NCBI GenBank assembly: GCA_900318975.1
Contig: ONMY01000189.1
Coordinates: forward strand, 1-5,678
From: an uncultured Bacillota bacterium
Lineage (GTDB): Bacteria; Bacillota_I; Bacilli_A; Izemoplasmatales; UBA1188
Length of the DNA: 5,678 nucleotides
Reading direction: 5' to 3'
Shown here one piece after another: positions 1 to 5,471 of the stretch. The number at the start of each line of letters is the position of its first letter. The first letter of the stretch is position 1. Under the pieces are notes generated by a model, which did no database searches, was not told the DNA's origin, and saw nothing but the letters and a program-made list of their open reading frames with translations. The position numbers and the translations under genes are program-made.

Positions 1-882
1 AGAGTATACGATATTAATAAATATGCTGGATATGGAGCAGCAGTTATAGCTCTTATTTTGTTTATTTTTGTATACATAGTACCAATAATTAAGATTTCCA
101 AGGCAAGGTCTTTTGATGTAAATGTAAATAAATATACTGCAAAAGACGCTCAAAAGCATAATAAAAAGGTAAGAAATAGTATTGCAGATGAAATGATTGA
201 TTTCACATCAAAAACTGATGGTGTTGGCTGGTACAATAGTGAATTAATTGGAAAACTTGCAATTGCAAGACAAACAAATAATGATGCAGAAGTAAAAAGA
301 GTTCTAACAGAAATATACGATAAGGATGTTAGAAAAAGCGCAAATGAAATTATTAGGGAACACGCTATCAAAATTGGTGTGATTACTGCGATTTCACAAT
401 CAGAGAAAATAGATACATTATTCGTTGCGATATATGAATTAAATCTAATCAAACAACTTGTATTTTTATATGGCTATAGGCCAAGTGATGCAAAACTTAT
501 GCGCATCTATTCTACAGTTTTAACTAATGCTCTTATAGCTTATGGTCTTCAAAGTGTTACAAATAATTTAGCAACAGGTCTTGTTCAAAAGATTGGTGGT
601 GCTATGAAAGGCATTCCTCTTTTAGGAAATGCTATCGCAACTGTAATTGGATCTGCATCACAGGGTATCATTAATGGACTATTAACTGTAGTTATTGGAC
701 ATCAAACATTAAAGTATTTAAAGGAAGAATATCATTTACAAGATATATTAGACGAAATAAATCTCGAAGATTTCAGTGAAGAAGAAATGCTTAATGAGGT
801 AAAAGAAGATATTATTAAATCAGCAAAGAACAAGATAAAGGAAAAGGCAAGCACCGGAAAAGAAGCTAAAGAGGCTGCATAA
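1..882 (+). CDS. DUF697 / YcjF-like membrane-associated protein, 5'-truncated by the window edge
   Basis: The reading frame is open from base 1 to the TAA at 880-882, giving 293 visible residues with no stop upstream, so the true start lies outside the window; the TTG at 58 is not needed as a start. Residues ~8-28 form one hydrophobic helix (a run rich in I, L, V and F). A soluble stretch of ~85 residues follows, then a region from ~115 to 250 that resembles the DUF697 domain of the YcjF/UPF0283 family. Its hallmark is LYGYRPS (GYRPS at residues 158-162), preceded by an amphipathic helix and followed by Ala/Gly/Ile-rich hydrophobic segments (~175-235) that may dip into the membrane. The C-terminus is a charged Glu/Lys-rich tail. 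The biochemical role of DUF697 proteins is not established; some are linked to GTPases or stress operons, but no GTPase motif is visible here. A terminator follows at once, so this gene ends its own transcript. The family call rests on motif resemblance only. Confidence 0.72.
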   Translation, partial: RVYDINKYAGYGAAVIALILFIFVYIVPIIKISKARSFDVNVNKYTAKDAQKHNKKVRNSIADEMIDFTSKTDGVGWYNSELIGKLAIARQTNNDAEVKRVLTEIYDKDVRKSANEIIREHAIKIGVITAISQSEKIDTLFVAIYELNLIKQLVFLYGYRPSDAKLMRIYSTVLTNALIAYGLQSVTNNLATGLVQKIGGAMKGIPLLGNAIATVIGSASQGIINGLLTVVIGHQTLKYLKEEYHLQDILDEINLEDFSEEEMLNEVKEDIIKSAKNKIKEKASTGKEAKEAA

Positions 883-907
883 TAATATAATATATATATA
901 TAATAAT

Positions 908-943
908 AAGGTCACCAATGAGGTGACCTTTCTTGTGATTTTT
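908..943 (+). terminator. Rho-independent terminator after the DUF697-like gene
   Basis: A perfect 9-bp stem (AAGGTCACC at 908-916 pairing with GGTGACCTT at 922-930) closes a 5-nt AATGA loop. It is followed by an interrupted T-rich tail, TCTTGTGATTTTT (931-943). It sits 25 nt after the stop codon, behind an AT-only spacer containing a short (TA)n run (about 890-901). The broken T-tract means termination may be incomplete. The opposite strand lacks a clean T-tract, so I call it one-directional. Confidence 0.8.
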
Positions 944-961
944 GATTATTTAATGTATAAT
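933..961 (+). promoter_or_regulatory. Predicted sigma-A-type promoter of the uppS-cdsA-dxr-rseP operon
   Basis: A consensus -10 box TATAAT (956-961) lies exactly 17 nt downstream of a -35-like TTGTGA (933-938, 4 of 6 matches to TTGACA). By standard geometry transcription would start near base 968, at or just before the ribosome binding site of uppS. The -35 element lies inside the tail of the upstream terminator. The -10 match is strong and the -35 modest; the assignment is by pattern only. Confidence 0.55.
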
Positions 962-967
962 AGGTTC

Positions 968-973
968 AGGTGA
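968..973 (+). promoter_or_regulatory. Ribosome binding site that favours the ATG start of uppS
   Basis: AGGTGA (968-973) stands 5 nt before the ATG at 979, ideal spacing. It overlaps an in-frame GTG at 970 that would add only three residues (M-T-K) and has the weaker upstream match AGG (962-964). I therefore choose 979. If transcription starts near 968, this motif would be the very first bases of the mRNA. Confidence 0.6.
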
Positions 974-978
974 CAAAA

Positions 979-1665
979 ATGGAAAAGAATATACCAAATC
1001 ATATCGCGATAATATTAGATGGAAACGGAAGATGGGCCAAAGAAAGAGGAAGGGCTAGAATAGAAGGGCATACAGTGGGTTATAAAAAAATTGAACCTAT
1101 TTCTCTTTATGCACAAAAACTCGGTGTGAAGGTCTTAAGTCTTTACTGTTTTTCTACAGAGAATTGGAATAGACCAGAACTAGAAGTGAAATTTTTAATG
1201 AGTGTTCCTGTTGAAATGTCTAAAAACATACAAAGATACATCAAGAATAATATTATTGTTAAAGTATCAGGAAGAAGTGATAGGCTCCCAAAAAGAACTA
1301 AAGAAGCATTTCAAAAAATCGTAGATGCTACGAAAGATAATACAGGTATGATTTTGAATATTTGTTTTGATTATGGTTCGTTATATGATATTAGTCAGGC
1401 AATTAAGAGAATAAAAGAAGAAGATATTGAAATAAATGAAAATACAATATATGAATATCTTTATACAAAAGATTTTCCAAAGGTGGATCTTCTTATTAGA
1501 CCTGGCGGAGAGAAGAGATTATCTAATTACCTTCTTTTAGAATCGGCATATGCTGAACTTTATTTCATGGATAAATATTGGCCAGACTTTAATGAAGACG
1601 ATTTAGACAAAGCTATCGAAGATTATAACCATAGAAATAGAAGATATGGAGGTATTAAAGAGTAA
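979..1665 (+). CDS. uppS: Undecaprenyl diphosphate synthase (cis-prenyltransferase)
   Basis: The enzyme adds eight IPP units in cis to farnesyl diphosphate, giving undecaprenyl diphosphate, the lipid carrier for peptidoglycan and other wall polymers; it acts in the cytosol at the membrane face. Of 228 residues (slightly short for the family), the catalytic P-loop region LDGNGRWAK is at 13-21 with the essential Asp14 and Arg18. H31 lies in the conserved GH pair and FSTENW is at 58-63. The diphosphate/Mg-binding C-terminal block IRPGGEKRLSN (173-183) supplies Arg174, Arg180 and Ser182, followed by AYAELYF with Glu193. The C-terminus ends in the typical NRRYGG. Unusual points: the usual NYGGR block after the central strand reads DYGSL (131-135), and the usual T/S before GGE is Pro175. 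An in-frame GTG at 970 is an alternative start. The stop overlaps the cdsA start by one base (TAATG), indicating translational coupling. The identity is secure. Confidence 0.96.
   Translation: MEKNIPNHIAIILDGNGRWAKERGRARIEGHTVGYKKIEPISLYAQKLGVKVLSLYCFSTENWNRPELEVKFLMSVPVEMSKNIQRYIKNNIIVKVSGRSDRLPKRTKEAFQKIVDATKDNTGMILNICFDYGSLYDISQAIKRIKEEDIEINENTIYEYLYTKDFPKVDLLIRPGGEKRLSNYLLLESAYAELYFMDKYWPDFNEDDLDKAIEDYNHRNRRYGGIKE
1648..1652 (+). promoter_or_regulatory. Ribosome binding site of cdsA inside the uppS 3' end
   Basis: GGAGG (1648-1652) lies within the last codons of uppS, 12 nt before the cdsA ATG at 1665. The spacing is longer than ideal, so coupling through the TAATG stop/start overlap probably contributes. 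Confidence 0.55.
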
Positions 1666-2525
1666 TGAAAGATCTTAAGAAAAGAACCATTACTGCAATT
1701 GTAATGATTGCATTATTAATACCAGTAGTATATTTCGGTGGTATTGTAATGGAAGTACTTGCTTCAATACTAACGCTTCTTGCTGCATACGAGCTTGAGA
1801 AGATGTTTAAAAAGGAAAACAATTGGAGCGTATATAATTTCTTTAACATCCTTGTTTCTCTTGGATCGTTTTTCGTCTTTTACTATTCTTTGATGATGAA
1901 AAACTATTATTTGGTACTTGCTCTTTTAATTGTACTTTTCATCATTCAAGGATTTATGATGATTTTTACAGCAAACACAGATGGTTATTCACTTGGAAAT
2001 AGTCTTATTACCATATTTTATCCATCCATTGGTTTTTCAACCTTGGCGTTTATAAGAAATGTAAACATAGAAGAACTATGGCATAATGGCTTTTTTATAT
2101 TGCTATATGGAGTAATAATTTGTATGATGACCGACATGTTTGCATACTTTTTTGGTTCAAAATTTGGAAAACATAAACTATGCGAAAGAATTAGCCCTAA
2201 AAAATCTTGGGAAGGATCTATTGCTGGAACTGTATTTGCTGTAGTTTTTGGAACTGTTTTTGCTTATTTTACCGGTGTTGGAACATACCTATTTCCATTT
2301 GCGAATGATATTGGAATAATTTTGCTTCTTATATTGCTCTCATTACTTTTATCTATAATTGATGAGATTGGCGATTTATTTGCATCTAAATTAAAAAGAA
2401 CATATGGTATAAAGGATTATTCTCAAATATTTCCTGGACATGGTGGTGTTTTAGATAGATTTGACTCATATATTTTTGTATCAACAGCTCTCGCATGTTT
2501 AATTTTTATATCATCATTATTTTAG
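1665..2525 (+). CDS. cdsA: Phosphatidate cytidylyltransferase (CDP-diacylglycerol synthase)
   Basis: This integral membrane enzyme converts phosphatidic acid and CTP to CDP-diacylglycerol plus diphosphate, the precursor of phosphatidylglycerol, cardiolipin and other phospholipids. The 286-residue protein is a run of hydrophobic helices from residue ~10 onward, as in the family. The full C-terminal CTP_transf_1 signature is present at 241-267: SxxKR at 241-245, KD at 250-251, PGHGG at 257-261 and the DRxD cluster D264-R265-F266-D267. Upstream lie the conserved D157 in the DMFAYFFG segment, FGKHKL, and SPKKSWEG (177-184). One oddity: the block normally reading GDLxES before the signature reads GDLFAS here, with Ala240 at the usual Glu. 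The gene starts inside the uppS stop codon and ends (TAG) 3 nt before dxr. In Bacillota this gene normally lies between uppS and dxr, as here, so the identity is secure. Confidence 0.96.
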   Translation: MKDLKKRTITAIVMIALLIPVVYFGGIVMEVLASILTLLAAYELEKMFKKENNWSVYNFFNILVSLGSFFVFYYSLMMKNYYLVLALLIVLFIIQGFMMIFTANTDGYSLGNSLITIFYPSIGFSTLAFIRNVNIEELWHNGFFILLYGVIICMMTDMFAYFFGSKFGKHKLCERISPKKSWEGSIAGTVFAVVFGTVFAYFTGVGTYLFPFANDIGIILLLILLSLLLSIIDEIGDLFASKLKRTYGIKDYSQIFPGHGGVLDRFDSYIFVSTALACLIFISSLF

Positions 2526-2528
2526 CAT

Positions 2529-3662
2529 ATGAAAAACATTGTTATTCTTGGATCCACTGGATCAATCGGAACTCAAACACTAGATATCATTAGAAAAGAG
2601 AAAGATTATAACGTAATTGGTCTTTCTTGTTTTAACAATGTGGATTTACTTGTTGAACAAATAGAAGAATTTAAGCCAAAATACGTTTGTGTTTCGTGTG
2701 AGCGCGCTCGCACGCGCGTTGCACGCATAAAGAATAAGTATAAAGACATTGTTTTTTATTATGGTAAAAAAGGCTTAGAAGAGCTTGTAAAAATTGACGA
2801 AGTTGATACTGTTTTAAATAGTTTGGTTGGATCTGTTGGATTGTTGCCAACTCTCGAAGCAATTAAACATCATAAAAAAGTTCTTCTTGCAAATAAAGAA
2901 ACATTAGTCATTGGCGGTATGCTTGTGAAAGAAGCATTAAAAGAATATAGTGGTGTATTATACCCTATTGATTCTGAACATTCATCACTATGGGAATTAA
3001 TTGATGAATATGGTAGAAACAATATTGATAGTATTACAATTACAGCATCAGGAGGCCCATTTAGAGATTATGATAAGAGTGAACTTGAAAATGTCACAAT
3101 CAAGGATGCTTTAAATAATCCAAATTGGAAAATGGGCAAAAAGATTACTATAGATTCAGCCACTATGATGAATAAGGGTTTTGAAGTAATAGAAGCATAT
3201 TATTTGTTTGGTTTTGAACCAGAAAGAATTAATACAATAATTAATCTTGAATCTCTTGTCCATTCAATGATTACTTTAAACGATGGAAGTGTAATTAAAG
3301 GAATAGATAAAGTAAGTATGGAAAATCCAATTAGAAGAGCTTTATATTATCCTGAAATTAGATATACGAAAGAACTTCACAATGAAAATGAATTTCATTT
3401 TAGAGAAATAGATTTAAATAAATATCCTTGTTTAACATTGGCTTACAAGGCGCTTCAGTATGGCGGGTGCAATCCAGCTATATTAAACGCCGCAAACGAA
3501 GCATCAACAAAATTATTTTTAGACTCAAAAATCAAATTTACTGATATTTATAGAATTAATTGTGATGTTTTAGAGAAGTTTAAGAGCGATAAAGCGCCAA
3601 CTCTTGAAAATATTCTTGAGTATGATAATATAGTAAAAGAATACGTATTAAGGACTTATTAG
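2529..3662 (+). CDS. dxr: 1-deoxy-D-xylulose 5-phosphate reductoisomerase
   Basis: Dxr (IspC) converts DXP to 2-C-methyl-D-erythritol 4-phosphate with NADPH and a divalent metal, the committed step of the MEP isoprenoid pathway and the target of fosmidomycin. Length (377 aa) is normal. The NADPH fold opens immediately with ILGSTGSIG (6-14), fixing the start at 2529. LLANKETL follows, then the metal/substrate residues D148, E150 and H151 in DSEHSS, ASGGPF, the flap W200 and M202 in NPNWKMG, SATMMNKG, E219 and H245. Counting from E. coli Dxr gives a steady offset near this region (E231 to E219, H257 to H245). By that offset the flap His209 is Asn197 and His251 is Asn239 here. No Shine-Dalgarno is visible before the ATG, so translation probably depends on ribosomes leaving cdsA 3 nt upstream. 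Residues 58-66 are encoded by a GC-rich patch with four CGC arginine codons, unlike the AGA-rich rest. The enzyme is probably functional. Confidence 0.96.
   Translation: MKNIVILGSTGSIGTQTLDIIRKEKDYNVIGLSCFNNVDLLVEQIEEFKPKYVCVSCERARTRVARIKNKYKDIVFYYGKKGLEELVKIDEVDTVLNSLVGSVGLLPTLEAIKHHKKVLLANKETLVIGGMLVKEALKEYSGVLYPIDSEHSSLWELIDEYGRNNIDSITITASGGPFRDYDKSELENVTIKDALNNPNWKMGKKITIDSATMMNKGFEVIEAYYLFGFEPERINTIINLESLVHSMITLNDGSVIKGIDKVSMENPIRRALYYPEIRYTKELHNENEFHFREIDLNKYPCLTLAYKALQYGGCNPAILNAANEASTKLFLDSKIKFTDIYRINCDVLEKFKSDKAPTLENILEYDNIVKEYVLRTY
2695..2714. repeat. GC-rich near-perfect palindrome inside dxr
   Basis: CGTGTGAGCG (2695-2704) is followed directly by its near-perfect reverse complement CGCTCGCACG (2705-2714). 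Nine of ten pairs are Watson-Crick and one is T·G (2699/2710). The central ten bases GAGCGCGCTC (2700-2709) are a perfect palindrome. The high-GC tract continues to about 2726 (CGCGTTGCACGC). The surroundings are AT-rich. The reading frame of dxr runs through it without a break. Confidence 0.8.
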
Positions 3663-3666
3663 GTGA
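3661..3666 (+). promoter_or_regulatory. Ribosome binding site of rseP overlapping the dxr stop codon
   Basis: AGGTGA (3661-3666) begins at the second base of the dxr TAG stop (3660-3662) and stands 4 nt before the rseP ATG at 3671. It has the same core as the uppS site. The overlap ties rseP translation closely to that of dxr. Confidence 0.75.
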
Positions 3667-3670
3667 ACTT

Positions 3671-5269
3671 ATGGTAGTGTTATATATTCTATTATTCATA
3701 TTAATATTAGGTATAGTTGTATGTTTTCATGAATTTGGACATTATTTCTTTGCAAAAAAAGCGGGTATTCTTGTAACAGAGTTTGCTTTTGGAATGGGTC
3801 CAAAGCTTTTATCTAAAAAAAGAGGAGAAACATATTGGTCGATTAGAGCTCTTCCTATAGGCGGTTTTTGCGCTATGAGCGGAGAAGATAGAGAAGAGGC
3901 CGTTTTAAAGGTTGGAGATGAATGTAAACTCGTTTTAGATGAAAACAATAGAGTAGAAAAAATTATTCTAAAAACCGATAGTCCAAATTACGCCGATTTG
4001 CCAATTATCAAGATTGAAAAAATTGATTTATTTGGTGAAAAAATGTCTCCACTTTATATTAATGAATATGAAGTTAATCGAGATGCAATTATGGTATATA
4101 ACGAGAAAGAAGAAGTTCAAATTGCTCCAGAAGAAAGAGCATTCTTCTCAAAGAGTGTATGGCAAAGATTTCTTGTTTGTGTCGGTGGCCCTTTTAACAA
4201 CATCTTATTAGCTCTAATTATATTTTTGTTACTTGCTTTCATCGAAGGTGTTCCAAACATTAATTCTACTATAATTGGTGAAGTTTCTAAGGGAACTCCT
4301 GCTGATCTTGTTGGAATAAAAGCTGGAGATAAAGTATTAAAGATTGGTGATTACACAATTAATAATTTTAATGATATTCACGATGCTATATATGGCACTG
4401 ATTCGAGAAAACTAAGTATTACCATTGAAAGAGATGGTGTAGAAGAAACAGTTTCAGTTTATGCACAATATTATTTCCAAAATATGGGCATTGTATCTGA
4501 GCAAAAAACAACTGATGAAGATGCAGATAAACTAATTATCATATGCGAATCAGATGCAGCTCTAGGAGGAACTAATAAAACTAAAGCATATCAAGACGGA
4601 GGCCTCAGAAATGGAGATGAATTAACTTATATAAAGGTAAATGATGGTGAATACAAAGAGTTAAAGAGTTGGGAAGATTTCCTAAAGCAAGCTGAAGAAA
4701 TGGACGGAGGTTACGTTCAGTTTAAATATAATAGAATTGTTGATGGAGTACAAGAAAATTTAGAATCGGGTAAATTCCAAGTTTATTCAGACGAACTTCT
4801 TGAATCTCAAGGTTATCCAAGTGTTGTAAAGCAACTTGGTATCTCATCAACTACACACATCGAGTTTTTTGCTTGTATTGGAAATGGCTTTAAATATTTG
4901 TGGAAGAGTGCAACAATAATTTTCTCAACATTAAAACTATTATTTACAAGTAAAGAAGTTGGCGTAAATGATATGGGTGGTTTTATAACCATTTTAAATC
5001 AAACAGCAAATTATGCATCTGGAGGTTTTGCAAATTTACTTTATTGGGTAGGACTTCTATCGGTTAATCTCGGTATTGTAAATCTTCTTCCTATTCCTGC
5101 CTTAGATGGCGGAAGAATACTTTTCTTATTTATCGAGGGTATTACACATAAAAAACTACCGGCAAAAGTTGAAAATATTATTATAAATGTGGTATTTTGG
5201 TTACTTTTAGCCTTTATTGGTTACATATTATTACAAGATATATTAAGACTAATAATACAGTTGAAATAG
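3671..5269 (+). CDS. rseP: Site-2 membrane zinc metalloprotease (RseP/RasP family), long form
   Basis: This intramembrane protease cleaves membrane-anchored anti-sigma factors and remnant signal peptides in regulated intramembrane proteolysis. The zinc motif HEFGH is at residues 20-24 at the end of the first membrane helix (1-19), and the third ligand Asp479 lies in LLPIPALDGGR. GPFNN (173-177) opens the second helix (~176-193). A PDZ domain spans ~199-265 and a last helix ~505-525. The extra ~65 residues between the first helix and GPFNN (including VQIAP) resemble those of Lactobacillales homologues such as Eep, as recalled. At 532 residues it is about 110 longer than B. subtilis RasP or Eep. 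Much of the surplus is at ~275-380, where DGGLRNGDELTYIKVNDGE followed by a helix and strands looks like a second, degenerate PDZ module. The membrane segment before the LDG motif has MGGF where relatives have GPVG. It is last in the operon; proS, the usual next gene, is absent. The family is secure, the substrate unknown. Confidence 0.94.
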   Translation: MVVLYILLFILILGIVVCFHEFGHYFFAKKAGILVTEFAFGMGPKLLSKKRGETYWSIRALPIGGFCAMSGEDREEAVLKVGDECKLVLDENNRVEKIILKTDSPNYADLPIIKIEKIDLFGEKMSPLYINEYEVNRDAIMVYNEKEEVQIAPEERAFFSKSVWQRFLVCVGGPFNNILLALIIFLLLAFIEGVPNINSTIIGEVSKGTPADLVGIKAGDKVLKIGDYTINNFNDIHDAIYGTDSRKLSITIERDGVEETVSVYAQYYFQNMGIVSEQKTTDEDADKLIIICESDAALGGTNKTKAYQDGGLRNGDELTYIKVNDGEYKELKSWEDFLKQAEEMDGGYVQFKYNRIVDGVQENLESGKFQVYSDELLESQGYPSVVKQLGISSTTHIEFFACIGNGFKYLWKSATIIFSTLKLLFTSKEVGVNDMGGFITILNQTANYASGGFANLLYWVGLLSVNLGIVNLLPIPALDGGRILFLFIEGITHKKLPAKVENIIINVVFWLLLAFIGYILLQDILRLIIQLK

Positions 5270-5296
5270 CAAAAAAACCCATTATTTGAAATAAAT

Positions 5297-5362
5297 AAAA
5301 AAAATTAAAAAAATTAAAAATTAGGTGTTGACTTATTTAATCAATAATGGTAAACTATAAAA
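5297..5362 (+). promoter_or_regulatory. rRNA operon promoter with A-tract upstream element
   Basis: The -35 TTGACT (5328-5333, 5 of 6 consensus) and the -10 TAAACT (5351-5356) are separated by exactly 17 nt. TGG before the -10 (5348-5350) makes it an extended -10. Upstream, three A-tracts of 8, 7 and 5 A (5297-5304, 5307-5313, 5316-5320), each separated by TT and spaced about one helical turn, fit an UP element or curved DNA at roughly -66 to -43. Standard geometry puts +1 at G5363. Initiation with G would suit the GTP-sensing growth-rate control known for rRNA promoters in Bacillota; that is inference. No earlier terminator shields it from rseP transcription. Confidence 0.82.
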
Positions 5363-5471
5363 GCGCGTGAGTAAAATCAGCGCAAGATTGGTCTTTGAAA
5401 ACTAAACATGAAGCGTTATTAAACAAATAAAATTTTCAAGTCAAATTGATCTTAATATAAAATTTATATAT
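5363..5471 (+). other. rRNA operon leader (5' hairpin, boxA-like element, pre-16S spacer)
   Basis: The predicted transcript opens with a hairpin: GCGC(G)TGA at 5363-5370 pairs with TCAGCGC at 5377-5383, 7 bp with one bulged G around a GTAAAA loop. Then comes TTGGTCTTTGAAAACTAAAC (5388-5407), the conserved Bacillota rRNA leader motif containing a boxA-like core (GTCTTTGA), expected to recruit NusB/NusE antitermination factors. The remaining AT-rich stretch to 5471 should contain one half of the RNase III processing stem, but its partner lies beyond the window, so I cannot place it. Confidence 0.7.

Noticed and set aside
58..60. TTG at 58 as the start of the DUF697-like gene
   Set aside because: The frame is open to base 1, no ribosome binding site precedes it, and it would cut the N-terminal membrane helix in half.
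150..452. Reverse-strand reading frame of 100 codons
   Set aside because: It lies wholly within the DUF697-like gene, has no recognisable motif and no supporting start signals; the forward frame has family motifs.
884..907. (TA)n-rich tract as an origin or repeat element
   Set aside because: Only about a dozen bases of simple TA alternation in an AT-rich spacer; no iterons, DnaA boxes or flanking repeats.
3860..4160. The long insert between the HEFGH helix and the GPFNN helix of RseP as a novel domain
   Set aside because: Its layout, ending in a DA-I-V...VQIAP stretch, matches what I recall from Lactobacillales homologues such as Eep, so it is family-typical.
4014..4211. Short forward frame of 65 codons inside rseP
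   Set aside because: It is a shadow in another frame of the rseP region encoding the Lactobacillales-type insert and the GPFNN motif; no independent evidence.
2523..5269. TAG used as the stop in three of the four operon genes (cdsA, dxr, rseP), possible sign of altered stop-codon use
   Set aside because: Too few genes to judge; TAA is used by the other two genes in the window and no in-frame TGA or TAG readthrough is needed anywhere.
5282..5294. Hairpin TTATT/AATAA as a terminator after rseP
   Set aside because: A 5-bp A/T stem followed by A-runs instead of a T-tract cannot be supported as an intrinsic terminator.
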